Shown here piece after piece: positions 1 to 9,206 of a stretch of 64,000 bases of DNA. The translations under genes and the position numbers were made by a program. The stretch spans positions 1,364,001 to 1,428,000 of the forward strand of contig CP124755.1 in the NCBI GenBank assembly GCA_029972135.1. Direction: 5' to 3'. This DNA is from Candidatus Thiocaldithrix dubininis (lineage in GTDB: Bacteria > Pseudomonadota > Gammaproteobacteria > Thiotrichales > Thiotrichaceae). How positions within the stretch are numbered: the stretch's first letter is position 1; every line of letters starts with the position of its first letter. The notes beneath the pieces were generated by a model. The model worked only from the letters and a program-made list of their open reading frames with translations, did no database searches and had not been told where the DNA came from.

Positions 1-491
1 TCCGCTAGCGTTATGACTAAATTAAAGTTTTGTGTTCCCAAAATTTTGCCGTCACGCGGTTGCTGCAATTCCCAATGTCCGCTTAACACGGCTTGTTGTC
101 CTAACTGCCCATCGAATTGGTCTACTTGAACAGCAATTTGCGCTTGTGGGCTTTGTTGCACTTCCCAAGGCAACATTTGAATTAAGGTATTTGGCAAGCG
201 AGCTTGTAATTGCCGACTCAAAGCGCGTAAAAATTCATCTTCTAATTGCCCGCCCCACAAATACTTATCCGAAATGTGCAAGCTATGCGCATTAGTACGC
301 ATAACCACGCCTTCGCGATCTAATAAACTCGGCAGTTTAATTGGTCCTACGCCTAAGCTATGGTATGCCACAATATGCGGTGTTGCCACAATATGCGGTG
401 TTTGCAGGCTGTAGTAATGGGTGGAGGTATTACTGTTAGAACAAGCCACTAAACTCAGGGCGCTCAGGGTTAATGCCGCTAAATGCTTCAT
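1..491 (-). CDS. pqiC: PqiC-like outer-membrane lipoprotein (partial, 3' end outside window)
   Basis: Auxiliary lipoprotein of the Pqi intermembrane lipid-transport system, expected at the inner face of the outer membrane. The frame is open from ATG at 491 to the window edge (163 codons seen). The N-terminus is a lipoprotein signal with lipobox SLVAC ending at Cys17, followed by a Ser/Asn/Thr linker and the YYSL start typical of PqiC/ABC-type auxiliary lipoproteins. The start codon overlaps the pqiB stop as ATGA, so translation is probably coupled. An 18-base perfect tandem duplication (367-402) gives a repeated TPHIVA hexapeptide just after the mature N-terminus. The family call rests on position after pqiB plus the lipobox and length seen so far. 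Confidence 0.85.
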   Translation of the reverse strand, partial: MKHLAALTLSALSLVACSNSNTSTHYYSLQTPHIVATPHIVAYHSLGVGPIKLPSLLDREGVVMRTNAHSLHISDKYLWGGQLEDEFLRALSRQLQARLPNTLIQMLPWEVQQSPQAQIAVQVDQFDGQLGQQAVLSGHWELQQPRDGKILGTQNFNLVITLA

Positions 492-2176
492 TCTAATGCC
501 TCATTGGGTTTGCCGCGTAATAAGGAATTGGGCTTACGTTCCAAGGTTTCAGATAAGGTTCGCACCGAACGCGCCGCATTGGTGACTTCTTCCATCATTT
601 CATCTAACTGGTATTGTGTGGGCGAATTGCGAGCAGTTAAGCGGTCGATTTGTTCCAGCGAGCCTTGTAATTGTTGCAGCGAGCGATTGAATTCTTGGCT
701 GACTTGATCCACATTACCGGTTACTCGCTCTAGATTTTTGGTAACACCCGGCAGGGTTTGCTGGTCGACTTGTTTAATGACTTTTTGCGCTTCTTTGACG
801 GCTTTTTCTACTTCTTTTAGCATAGAATTCGCGCTATCAATGGTTTTATCCAGTTTGCCACTATTAACAATGCGCTTAACGCCGTCGAGGGTTTCTTGCA
901 AACTGCTCATGACATCCGCTGCCATTGCTGGTAAATCGTCTAACGCCGCGCTAATCGTGGGGAATTCGCTATAACCACCAATTTTGACAATATCGGCGGA
1001 TTTTGGCGATTTTTCCATTGTTAGCGTAATAACTTTTTGTCCGGTTAATAGACTACTGGTATCCAATTTAGCGCGTAACCCACGGTCTACCAGTTGCCGC
1101 ATAGCCATATCCGCTGTATTAGGTGTTAACGATTCATCAAATTGCTGCGGTTGAATTGAAACTAACACCGGCACTTTAAGTTGTTGGCTCGTTTTATCTA
1201 AGCGAATATCAATATTTTCCACCTGTCCTACTGGTACGCCTTGAAATTCAACCGGATTTCCCACAGCTAAACCGCGTACATTGCCTTGAAAGTGCATGAC
1301 ATAATACAAGCGTTGCGCGTATTGCTTTTCTTGCGTGTTGTCATAATTCTTATATAAGACAAAGGTTTGCTGTGCGGGGCTTGCTGGGCTTTCGTCAAAT
1401 GCTTTGGGGGTTTCAAAGGCAATTCCGCCGGAAATTAAAGAGGTTAACGACTCCATACGGAAGGTTGCGCCATTTGCACCAAATTTAAATTCAGCACCAC
1501 TGGCATTCCAAAACCGACTATTGTTACGCACCAATTCATAGTAAGGGTCACGAATAAACACTTCTAATTGTACGCCCGCGTTTTTATCCAACAATTTAAA
1601 GTCAATGACTTCGCCGACTTGCAACTGCTTATAAAAAATAGGCGCACCAATATCAATTGAACCTAACGAATCGGCTAGTAAATAAAAGCGCCGTCCGGCT
1701 TCGGTGGGCGCAATCACAGGCGGGCGATCTTCACCCATATAATAGGTTTGATCATCGCTATTTGTGCCCGGACTCATGCCAATATACGTACCGGAAAAGA
1801 AGGTGCTCAAACCGGAAATACCGGAACGGGTAATGCGGGGGCTAACAATCCAAAACCGCGCATCGCTGCCTAAATGTTTACCCATATCGCGGCTGAGTAT
1901 GATTTCCGCGTCAACATACTTTAGATCATCGCTGACTCGTAAGGATTTAAGTTTACCCACGGCTACCGCTTTATAACGCACTTCGGTTTTGCCGGGTTCA
2001 ATCCCTTCAGCATTGGTGAATTGCACCACAATCGTTGGTCCGGTTTTATACCAGTTTTGATATAACAACCATAAGCCAATTAAGAGCGCGATTAAGGGCA
2101 ATAACCAAATCGGCGACGGCCAACGGCGCTTGCGTACTGCCACGCTGGGTAAGCTTGCAAACGTATCATCTACCAT
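488..2176 (-). CDS. pqiB: PqiB, MCE-domain intermembrane transport protein
   Basis: MCE-family protein that forms a periplasm-spanning tunnel for lipids between inner and outer membrane (known for E. coli PqiB, 546 aa; here 562 aa). One N-terminal membrane helix lies at about residues 21-42. Three MlaD/MCE repeats follow at about 47-140, 160-240 and 290-385, each with the typical GxxV.Y.G/GxPV.F.GV..G.V pattern. A long helical coiled-coil region (about 430-545, rich in Q, V and L) should build the needle. The start overlaps the end of pqiA by 11 bases and the stop overlaps pqiC, giving one tight pqiA-pqiB-pqiC operon. Confidence 0.93.
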   Translation of the reverse strand: MVDDTFASLPSVAVRKRRWPSPIWLLPLIALLIGLWLLYQNWYKTGPTIVVQFTNAEGIEPGKTEVRYKAVAVGKLKSLRVSDDLKYVDAEIILSRDMGKHLGSDARFWIVSPRITRSGISGLSTFFSGTYIGMSPGTNSDDQTYYMGEDRPPVIAPTEAGRRFYLLADSLGSIDIGAPIFYKQLQVGEVIDFKLLDKNAGVQLEVFIRDPYYELVRNNSRFWNASGAEFKFGANGATFRMESLTSLISGGIAFETPKAFDESPASPAQQTFVLYKNYDNTQEKQYAQRLYYVMHFQGNVRGLAVGNPVEFQGVPVGQVENIDIRLDKTSQQLKVPVLVSIQPQQFDESLTPNTADMAMRQLVDRGLRAKLDTSSLLTGQKVITLTMEKSPKSADIVKIGGYSEFPTISAALDDLPAMAADVMSSLQETLDGVKRIVNSGKLDKTIDSANSMLKEVEKAVKEAQKVIKQVDQQTLPGVTKNLERVTGNVDQVSQEFNRSLQQLQGSLEQIDRLTARNSPTQYQLDEMMEEVTNAARSVRTLSETLERKPNSLLRGKPNEALE

Positions 2177-3425
2177 GAACTGACCTAGCTGTGTGGGAAC
2201 TATCCCAAATTAAATGGCTATCTAAGGCGCGAGCTGCAAACATGGTTAATACAACTACCGCCGCAAAGGAGAATGTGCCCACATTAGCCTCCACTCGGGC
2301 GACATTGCCAAATTGGACTAATCCCACCAAGATCGCAATGACAAAAATATCCACCATCGACCAGCGCCCAATATATTCCGTTACTTTGTACAACCACATA
2401 CGGTCGCGTGGACGCCAACTGGATTTGCGGTGGATTGTAAATAATAGAAAACTTAAAGTAATCAGTTTTAGCAATGGCACCACAATACTGGCAATGAAAA
2501 CAATTAAAGCCAGCGGCCATTGCCCATTCGCAATTAAACGAAACACCCCACTTAGAATCGTATCCGGTTGCCCATCATGTAGAAAGTAAAAGCTCATAAC
2601 CGGCATTAAATTCGCTGGAATATATAAAATTGCGGCCGCAATCACCAACGCAAAGGCAATTTCAACACTACGCGCCGCATCTTTCGGTTTAATGTTGGTT
2701 TGACAACGTTGGCAACGCCCTTGTTCATTTTGCACTTGCAAACAATGACACACGGGGCATTGAACTAAGCTTTGTGGATCAGTATGGGCAGGTATTGGGC
2801 ATTTGCCGCCTAACGCCTGCCAAGCCCACATGGGATCTAATAAGCTATTGGCTGCCGCCATGAGAATGATTAAGCCGATAAACGACCAAAACGCGCCGCC
2901 TAGAATGGGGCTTGCCATATCGCCTAGCTTAACAATAGCTACCAATAAACTAAGCATGAAGACTTCTAACATGCCCCAAGGCTTCAATTCCCGCATCCAA
3001 CGGTAAATACGTATGGCAAGCGTGGTTGACCAATTAAAACGAATGGTTAGTAAGACGACTAAAATCGCACTTAACTCAAATAGCGGAAAGATGATGATAT
3101 TTAATACAATTAATACCGCAATAATGGGGTAGCCTTGTTGCCAAAAGGCGGCACTTGCTCCCGCCAGATGCATTTCGATCTCATTGCCCTGAAAGCGTAA
3201 ACCCAATAATGGCAATATATTGCTAAATATATACAACACCAATGCCGCTACGGTAATTGCCAGCACGGTATCCTGATTTTGGTCGCGAGTATGATAAAGA
3301 ATCGTGCCGCAACGCTGACAAGTTGCTTCTTTACCTTTGTCTAAAGTTTGATAATGATGCAACTGCCCGCAATCGGGGCAGGCAATGAGGTCTTGCATAG
3401 CGGCTTGGTTTTCTAAAATAAGCAT
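2166..3425 (-). CDS. pqiA: PqiA, integral membrane protein with zinc ribbons
   Basis: Inner-membrane partner of PqiB, 419 aa (E. coli PqiA 417 aa). Two homologous halves are visible. Each starts with a cytoplasmic zinc ribbon (CPDCG...CQRCG near residues 17-40; CPVCH...CQRCQ near 223-243) followed by about four membrane helices. The duplicated PqiA-domain layout is diagnostic. The start used begins MLILENQ; an internal Met at residue 10 directly before the first ribbon is an alternative. It is the first gene of the pqi operon and lies 46 bases from the convergently read end region of the sigma-54 regulator, which is on the same strand. Confidence 0.93.
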   Translation of the reverse strand: MLILENQAAMQDLIACPDCGQLHHYQTLDKGKEATCQRCGTILYHTRDQNQDTVLAITVAALVLYIFSNILPLLGLRFQGNEIEMHLAGASAAFWQQGYPIIAVLIVLNIIIFPLFELSAILVVLLTIRFNWSTTLAIRIYRWMRELKPWGMLEVFMLSLLVAIVKLGDMASPILGGAFWSFIGLIILMAAANSLLDPMWAWQALGGKCPIPAHTDPQSLVQCPVCHCLQVQNEQGRCQRCQTNIKPKDAARSVEIAFALVIAAAILYIPANLMPVMSFYFLHDGQPDTILSGVFRLIANGQWPLALIVFIASIVVPLLKLITLSFLLFTIHRKSSWRPRDRMWLYKVTEYIGRWSMVDIFVIAILVGLVQFGNVARVEANVGTFSFAAVVVLTMFAARALDSHLIWDSSHTARSVHGR

Positions 3426-3471
3426 GGGCTTATTTTATCTAAAGCAGGGCAAAAAACTTAGTTTTGCTACA

Positions 3472-4830
3472 TTAATCTTCAGTTAACCCGTATTTCTTCA
3501 ATTTGCGCCATAGCGACACACGATCAATGCCCAAAATATTTGCGGCTTTGCTGCGATTGCCTTCGCTGAGAGCTAATACCTGTTTGACATAATGTTCTTC
3601 GCGTTCAGCCAAAGTCTGTAAAGTGGGGTTATCTGCTGCGTCGGCAATATTAAGCGGTTTTTGTAAACTATTCGGCAAGTCTTGCAGGGTTAATTCATGG
3701 CTTTGCGCCAGCGCTACCCCGCGTTCAATGATATTTTCCAATTCGCGCACATTGCCGGGATAGGCATATTCCATTAATGCGGTAATCGCTTGGGTGGCGA
3801 TGCTATCCAGATTGCGCCCCATACGTAACGAGTGTTTGCGTAGAAAATAATAGGCGAGTAACGGAATATCTTCGCGGCGTTGGGCGAGCGGCGGTAAGTG
3901 TAAGCCAATCACATTTAAGCGAAAAAATAAATCTTGGCGAAACTGCCCGCTTTCAACGGCCATTGGCAAATCGCGGTGAGTGGCGGTAATTAAGCGAATA
4001 TCCACAGCAATGGCGGAGGTTGCACCCAAGCGCTGTACTTCGCGCTCTTGAATCACGCGCAATAATTTAACTTGCATATTTAAGGACATTTCGCCGATTT
4101 CATCTAAAAAAAGCGTGCCGCCTTGTGCGGCTTCAATTAAGCCTGCCCGATGTTCATTAGCGCCTGTATAAGCGCCTTTCACATGTCCAAATAATTCATT
4201 GGCTAATAGTTCTTCGCTTAATGCACCACAATTAATGGCAATAAACGGGGCTTGTCCACGCTTGCTATGTGCATGAATATAACGCGCTAATAATTCTTTA
4301 CCTGTACCGCTATCGCCACTAATTAAGACGGTCGAATCGGTGGTGGCGATTTGCCTTGTGGTTGTCAGTAATTGCTGCATGGCTGGATTTTGCGTAATTA
4401 AGCCGGTATCCATGTGCAAATTGCTGGGCATTTGTAGGCGTAATTGGCGATTTTCGCGCTTGAGTTGCACCAGTTTTAAAGCGTTGGCAACTACACTGCG
4501 TACTTCATCTAAGCGATAAGGCTTTGCCAAATAATGAAACGCTCCTGCCTTCATCGCTTCCACGGCAGAATCTAAGCTGGCGTGGGCCGTTAAGAGAATA
4601 ACCGCACAATCAGGGTCACGTTGTAAAGCGTGTTGTAAAATGCCCATACCGTCGACTTGCGCCATACGTAAATCGGTTAACACCACATCAAAGCCTTGCT
4701 GGTTTAAGGCTTGAATTCCGGCTAAGCCACTGTCTGCGGTACTGACCTGATAGCCGCATTTGCTTAAGGTGTAAGCTAAGTTTTTTACAGCAATCGGTTC
4801 ATCATCAATAATCAGTATCGGATTGCTCAT
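3472..4830 (-). CDS. Sigma-54-dependent NtrC-family response regulator
   Basis: Transcriptional activator of RpoN promoters, 452 aa. Receiver domain at 1-120 with acidic pocket DDE (9-11), phospho-acceptor Asp53 and conserved Lys in AKPY. AAA+ domain from about 143 with Walker A GDSGTGKE, the sigma-54 contact loop GAYTGA (usual form GAFTGA) and Walker B LFLDEIGE. C-terminal Fis-type HTH in NRSKAANILGIDRVSLWRKL. Its start overlaps the upstream kinase stop by ATGA, so the two form a two-component operon. The target genes cannot be read from the sequence; the closest architecture is AtoC/ZraR-like. Confidence 0.93.
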   Translation of the reverse strand: MSNPILIIDDEPIAVKNLAYTLSKCGYQVSTADSGLAGIQALNQQGFDVVLTDLRMAQVDGMGILQHALQRDPDCAVILLTAHASLDSAVEAMKAGAFHYLAKPYRLDEVRSVVANALKLVQLKRENRQLRLQMPSNLHMDTGLITQNPAMQQLLTTTRQIATTDSTVLISGDSGTGKELLARYIHAHSKRGQAPFIAINCGALSEELLANELFGHVKGAYTGANEHRAGLIEAAQGGTLFLDEIGEMSLNMQVKLLRVIQEREVQRLGATSAIAVDIRLITATHRDLPMAVESGQFRQDLFFRLNVIGLHLPPLAQRREDIPLLAYYFLRKHSLRMGRNLDSIATQAITALMEYAYPGNVRELENIIERGVALAQSHELTLQDLPNSLQKPLNIADAADNPTLQTLAEREEHYVKQVLALSEGNRSKAANILGIDRVSLWRKLKKYGLTED

Positions 4831-6281
4831 GGCATCTCTCCGCTTAAAGGAAATTGCAGGCTAACCGTTGTGCCTTGTTTGGGTTGTGAGCTAATGGCAA
4901 TGCAACCAGCGTGTTCTTGCATAATGCTATGCACAATATACAAGCCTAAACCCATGCCATTTCTGGGCGCTTGCGTGCTAAAAAACGGTTCAAATACATG
5001 CGGTAAAACCTCTGGGGCAATGCCTTGTCCATTATCCTGAATGCTAATATGTAAAGCGGGTGTTTTCAGCAGTTTACAATCACCCAACACCAACCATTGC
5101 GGACTTTGGCATAATTCTGCATCGCTTAAGTAACAGGCTTGAATTTGAATGAGGCTTGCCTGCGCGTTGACGGCATTGTGCAATAAATTAATTAAGACTT
5201 GTTGAAGGCGTTGCGCATCGCCTTGTAGTGTTAAATTGGGTGCAATATTCAGTTCAATTTGTACATGGTGTTGGCGTAAATAGCCTTGCAGTAAGGGTAG
5301 GGTTTGCTGTAATAACGCATCAACATTTAGGCGTTGTTGCGTTAATTCGCGGCGGCGACCAAAGTTTAATAAAGCAGATACGATTTGCGTGGCGCGTTCG
5401 GTTTCTTGGTCAATGCTTTGCGCCCAATGCTTTAATTGTTCGCGTTCAGCACTGTCTAATTCTTCCAATAATAATTGGCAGGAACTGGAAATATTGGCTA
5501 AGGGATTATTTAATTCATGCGCGACCCCCGTTACCAATGTACCTAACGCGGCCAATTTTTCGGATTGCATTAAATGTTTCTGGCGTTGTTCTAATTCATC
5601 CAACAAGCGATTCACCGCATTACGCAAGGTTACCATTTCGCTATTAGGCGACTGTGTAGATAAGCGGGTAAAGCGCCCCTCTATAATCGGGTTAAACTCG
5701 GCAATTAATCGTTTCAGCGGTTTTAGCACAACATTACGTAACCAATAGCCTAAGCCGACTAACAATAAAATAAACACCAATAAACCTATAACCTGTGCCC
5801 AACGCGCCCGACTGAGCGCCTGTTGCAAGGCTTGGCGTTCAGCACCAAATAACGCGCTAATGCGTTGGGTTAAATGATGCCCACTATTGCGTAACTCAAC
5901 CTCTAACGCCTGCGCATTAGTGGCTTGTGCCTGATAATGCGTTAATTGTTGTATATAAGTTTGCAATAAGTTAAACAACTGTGTGGCTTGTGCTTCGGGG
6001 AGTTTTAAGCTGGCAGTTTGTTGGATTTGTTGCAGAAGTTGCGTGGTACTATGTGCTAACTTTAAGGCTTGGGTTTGTTCCCGACTGTCTTGATAGAGCA
6101 GAAAGTTTTTTTCAGCGCGCCGCATATCTTGCACAGTGGTTTCTACTTGTACCACTAACATACCTTGTTCAACACGCTGTTCTAATAGCCATAAATCGAG
6201 AAAGGCTAAGCTGGTTAAACTGAGGGTAAGGGCAGCCAATAGGCTAAAGGTTAAGCTGATTTTGCGCGATAAACTACTCAT
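4827..6281 (-). CDS. Membrane sensor histidine kinase
   Basis: Partner kinase of the downstream sigma-54 regulator, 484 aa. Membrane helices lie at about 8-30 and 163-184 and flank a roughly 130-residue periplasmic helical sensor rich in Gln. HAMP linker about 185-235, then HisKA with H-box VAHELNNPL (phospho-His255), and HATPase with N box (INLLHNAVNA), G1 (DNGQGI) and G2 (GMGLGL). The all-helical sensor suggests a four-helix-bundle signal domain, but the ligand is unknown. An SD-like AAGG upstream of the start is inside the 3' arm of a hairpin (6288-6311). Confidence 0.92.
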   Translation of the reverse strand: MSSLSRKISLTFSLLAALTLSLTSLAFLDLWLLEQRVEQGMLVVQVETTVQDMRRAEKNFLLYQDSREQTQALKLAHSTTQLLQQIQQTASLKLPEAQATQLFNLLQTYIQQLTHYQAQATNAQALEVELRNSGHHLTQRISALFGAERQALQQALSRARWAQVIGLLVFILLLVGLGYWLRNVVLKPLKRLIAEFNPIIEGRFTRLSTQSPNSEMVTLRNAVNRLLDELEQRQKHLMQSEKLAALGTLVTGVAHELNNPLANISSSCQLLLEELDSAEREQLKHWAQSIDQETERATQIVSALLNFGRRRELTQQRLNVDALLQQTLPLLQGYLRQHHVQIELNIAPNLTLQGDAQRLQQVLINLLHNAVNAQASLIQIQACYLSDAELCQSPQWLVLGDCKLLKTPALHISIQDNGQGIAPEVLPHVFEPFFSTQAPRNGMGLGLYIVHSIMQEHAGCIAISSQPKQGTTVSLQFPLSGEMP

Positions 6282-6287
6282 GTACTT

Positions 6288-6311
6288 AGCCTTGCTAATG
6301 TTGGCAAGGCT
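6288..6311 (-). promoter_or_regulatory. Hairpin overlapping the kinase ribosome-binding site
   Basis: An 8-base perfect inverted repeat AGCCTTGC / GCAAGGCT with an 8-base loop ends 6 bases before the kinase ATG on the minus strand. The only SD-like motif (AAGG) is in the 3' arm, so folding would hide it. It could equally be an intercistronic processing or attenuation hairpin after the gene ending at 6336; there is no T-run. Confidence 0.45.
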
Positions 6312-6335
6312 GTCAAGCGTTTCGCAAGCGCTATC

Positions 6336-6929
6336 TTAGGAATGCTCAGCTTTAGGCGGGTTATAAGGCAATGAGGAATGATGTAAGAAAATGACTAAAT
6401 GCCCGTCTTTAGCGCGTTTATAGCCGAAACTGTATTCTACTTTGGTTTCGGTATTGTGGTTAGCATCTGTGAAGAAATACAGCCCCATTGCTTCCGCTGT
6501 GTCAGCGTTGATAATAACTTGGTCATTTTGAAAGCGGACTTTTGACCAAGGTTGTAAGGCAAAGCCATGATCTTCTTTATCAATGCCTCCCACAAAATAC
6601 GATAAGGCTTCATCTTTAGAATCGCGGAATTCCACCTCGGCGGCTTTAGTCGGTTTAAATAACACTTTACCTTCATCGTAGCCGTACAACTTGGCAATCG
6701 CTTCGCTAGCTACTTGTTTATAATCCGCTTTGTCTTGATAGGCTTTGCCAATTGCCACAATTGCTTCACCCCACGCCTGTTGTGCTTGTTCAATTTCAGT
6801 TTGGCTAATCGCTTGGTTGTTGCTAGTGCTGATATGACTATTGCTGGGGGTAGGCATTTCTGCATAACTCATTGTGAAACATAGCGTACTAGCTAATAAA
6901 CCGATTAATAAACGAGTTTTAAACATCAT
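6336..6929 (-). CDS. Secreted SnoaL/NTF2-like protein (often labelled phosphoribosyl-AMP cyclohydrolase-like)
   Basis: A 197-aa exported protein with a signal peptide (cleavage after SYA, about residue 23). The mature part has the pattern AQQAWGEAIVAIGKAY, LYGYDEGKVLFKPT, SYFVGG, DHGFALQPW, ADTAEAMGLYFF and VEYSFGYKR...LHHSSLPY. I recognise this as a conserved exported family with a probable NTF2/CaMKII-association-like fold; databases often give it a misleading cyclohydrolase name. Its function is unknown. It is divergent from the SulP/carbonic anhydrase operon and upstream of the kinase pair on the same strand, so a link to inorganic-carbon or anion sensing is possible but is only inferred from position. 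Confidence 0.75.
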   Translation of the reverse strand: MMFKTRLLIGLLASTLCFTMSYAEMPTPSNSHISTSNNQAISQTEIEQAQQAWGEAIVAIGKAYQDKADYKQVASEAIAKLYGYDEGKVLFKPTKAAEVEFRDSKDEALSYFVGGIDKEDHGFALQPWSKVRFQNDQVIINADTAEAMGLYFFTDANHNTETKVEYSFGYKRAKDGHLVIFLHHSSLPYNPPKAEHS

Positions 6930-7024
6930 ATTGCGATTCCATGTGGTGTTGCTGAAAACGCGCAGGCTAACAAAGCAGGCTTATTTCAAGTATTGCTCCA
7001 AAAGAGAGAGCCATAATAGCTTTG

Positions 7025-7125
7025 TTACAACTTGTAATAGCTATTGCAAATTGCAACGTTGGTTTTAAGGGTTTTAATTGGCTGATGTTTTTACGGTAAA
7101 ACTACGGGATTATTGCAATTTGCAA
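7025..7125. promoter_or_regulatory. Cluster of three LysR-type (CbbR-like) palindromes
   Basis: The 304-base divergent intergenic region has three 13-base dyads of the form TTRCAA-N-TTGYAA. They are TTACAACTTGTAA (7025-7037), TTGCAAATTGCAA (7044-7056) and TTGCAATTTGCAA (7113-7125). All fit the LysR-family T-N11-A box, and the first also fits TTA-N7-TAA as described for CbbR/CmpR. Centres are 19 and 69 bases apart. They sit between the secreted SnoaL-like gene and the sulP/carbonic anhydrase operon. Assignment to a specific regulator is inference. Confidence 0.55.
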
Positions 7126-7233
7126 CATCTCTTAGTTTGAATCTAAAAAATAAGTTACTGATTTTATTAATTATAAATAGTTGGCAAGCCATTTGCTAAC
7201 ACTTAAGCCATTTACTAGCAATTGAGCGGATTT

Positions 7234-7437
7234 ATGCACTTCTTATCCGATGTGTTGAAACACATTCTAAATGGCTTAGCCATGCAATATCAGGCTGATT
7301 ATTTAAGTGGTGATGATAAAAAAGCCAACTTACAAAAAGTGTTAGCGCAAATCGAACAAGAGCGAAAAGCGGAAGTTACACAAGATCCTAGTCAAGCAAA
7401 ACCGCTAACGTTAAAACCGGCGGTATTTAAACCATGA
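7234..7437 (+). CDS. Small protein of the SulP/carbonic-anhydrase operon
   Basis: A 67-aa protein starting MHFLSDVLKHIL. ATG 7234 is preceded by GAGCGG at good distance; a TTG at 7222 would add four residues. The N-terminal third is amphipathic or hydrophobic, the middle is charged (DDKKANLQKVLAQIEQERK), and the end is Pro/Lys-rich. The stop overlaps the sulP start as ATGA, so it is translationally coupled to the transporter. I do not recognise the family. The coupling suggests a regulatory or assembly subunit of the transporter. Confidence 0.7.
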   Translation: MHFLSDVLKHILNGLAMQYQADYLSGDDKKANLQKVLAQIEQERKAEVTQDPSQAKPLTLKPAVFKP

Positions 7438-9182
7438 CACAAACGCATGTTCTGACTTGGTTATTTCCGTTTTTACAATGGTTGCCGAAGGTTACTAAAC
7501 GCGATTTACGCGCGGATTTTATTGCCGGTTTGACCGGAGCGATTGTGGTGTTACCACAAGGTGTGGCCTTTGCGACGATTGCGGGCATGCCGCCACAATA
7601 CGGTTTATATGCCGGTATGATTCCGGCAATTGTTGCTGCCTTGTTCGGTTCTTCGCGTCAATTGGTTTCCGGACCAACGACCGCCGCTTCAGTCGTGTTA
7701 TTTTCGGCACTGTCGATACATGCTACGCCGGGTAGCGCGGATTATGTGGTATTAGCCTTAACCTTAACCTTTATGGTCGGGGTGTTTGAATTAGCCTTAG
7801 GCTTAGCACGTATGGGTTCTTTGGTTAATTTTATTTCGCATTCTGTGGTTGTAGGGTTTACGGCTGGGGCTGCGTTATTAATTGCCGCTAAGCAACTTAA
7901 ACATTTCTTTGGCGTGGATATGGATAGCAATGGGCATTTGACAGAAATCGTGGCGCGTTTTTTCCAGCACTTAGAGGGCATTAACCCTTATGCAACGTTA
8001 GTAGCAGTAGTGACCTTGGTAGCTGGCTTGATTGCTAAGCGTTGGTTAAAACAAGTACCGTATATGATTGTAGCGTTGTTGGTTGGCACATTACTGAGCG
8101 TGGCATTAAATTATTATTTAGGCGTTAATGTGACGCATATTGCGTTAGTCGGGGCATTGCCCGACTCGTTTCCACCGTTATCTGCACCGAGTTTAACGCT
8201 GGAAAACATTAAAATGTTAGCCCCTGCTAGCTTTGCCGTAACCTTATTTGCTTTAACTGAAGCGGTGTCGATTGGGCGTTCAATGGCAGCGCGCGGCGGT
8301 TATAGTTTAAACGGTAATCAAGAGTTTATTGGACAAGGTTTATCCAATCTGGCAGGTGCATTCTTTTCAGGTTATGTGTCTACGGGTTCATTTAACCGCA
8401 CTGGCGTAAATGTGGAAGCTGGCGCAAAAACACCGTTAGCCGCCGTGTTTGCCGGTTTATTACTGATGTTCGTGGTGGTATTGGTTGCGCCGTTAGCCGC
8501 GTATTTGCCGAAAGCCGCAATGGCGGGCATTTTATTTTTAGTAGCTTGGGGATTGATTGATTGGCATGAAATCCGCGCTATTTTTAAATTTTCAGTACGC
8601 GAATCAGCAGTATTTTTAGTCACATTCTTGGGCGCTATTTTCCTCGACTTAGAATTTGCTATCTTTGCTGGGGTATTTTTATCATTGGTGTTATACCTCG
8701 AAAAAGTGGCTAAACCCCGTGTATTGATTCGCACGCCCGATAAAAACTTACCGAATCATGCATTTTCCAGCGAGCCGGATTTACCACAATGCCCGCAATT
8801 AAGCTTCATTCGGATTGATGGTTCATTATTCTTTGGTTCAGTGAGTCACTTAGAAGAAACCTTTGCCAAACTACGCGCACAATCACCCGCGCAAGTACAT
8901 TTAGGGATTGTGTGTGACGGTATCAACTTTGCCGATTTACAAGGCAGTCATGTGTTACACAAAGAAGCCCATATTAGGCGTAAATTAGGCGGTAATGTCT
9001 ATTTGATTAATGTGAAGGATGGGTTGTGGGAAGCCTTAGAAGCTTGCGGCTGTTTTGAAGCAGAAGGGGCGCGTAATGTCTTCCAATCTAAAGCTGCTGC
9101 GATTCATGCAATTTACCAAAAATTAGATAAGGAAAGATGCAAAACTTGTACAATTCGGTTATTTAAGGAGTGTAATAACTAA
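7434..9182 (+). CDS. SulP-family inorganic anion transporter, probable bicarbonate uptake
   Basis: A 582-aa membrane transporter. It has the SulP core from residue about 15 with RADFIAGLTGAIVVLPQGVAFA and the LVSGPTTAAS loop, then 12-14 hydrophobic segments to about 430. A C-terminal STAS domain follows (about 455-555: LSFIRIDGSLFFGS...GIVCDGINFADLQGSHVL). SulP proteins carry sulfate, bicarbonate or other anions. The directly following beta-carbonic anhydrase and the CbbR-like sites upstream favour bicarbonate/inorganic-carbon uptake in an autotroph, but sulfate cannot be excluded from sequence. A Cys-rich tail (CKTCTIRLFKEC) is unusual. Confidence 0.9.
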   Translation: MTQTHVLTWLFPFLQWLPKVTKRDLRADFIAGLTGAIVVLPQGVAFATIAGMPPQYGLYAGMIPAIVAALFGSSRQLVSGPTTAASVVLFSALSIHATPGSADYVVLALTLTFMVGVFELALGLARMGSLVNFISHSVVVGFTAGAALLIAAKQLKHFFGVDMDSNGHLTEIVARFFQHLEGINPYATLVAVVTLVAGLIAKRWLKQVPYMIVALLVGTLLSVALNYYLGVNVTHIALVGALPDSFPPLSAPSLTLENIKMLAPASFAVTLFALTEAVSIGRSMAARGGYSLNGNQEFIGQGLSNLAGAFFSGYVSTGSFNRTGVNVEAGAKTPLAAVFAGLLLMFVVVLVAPLAAYLPKAAMAGILFLVAWGLIDWHEIRAIFKFSVRESAVFLVTFLGAIFLDLEFAIFAGVFLSLVLYLEKVAKPRVLIRTPDKNLPNHAFSSEPDLPQCPQLSFIRIDGSLFFGSVSHLEETFAKLRAQSPAQVHLGIVCDGINFADLQGSHVLHKEAHIRRKLGGNVYLINVKDGLWEALEACGCFEAEGARNVFQSKAAAIHAIYQKLDKERCKTCTIRLFKECNN

Positions 9183-9206
9183 GTAAATACCACCGAAGGA
9201 ATAGAC

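Noticed and set aside
5228-5647. 139-codon frame antisense to the sensor kinase
   Set aside because: Shadow of HisKA/HATPase coding sequence; no SD or motif.
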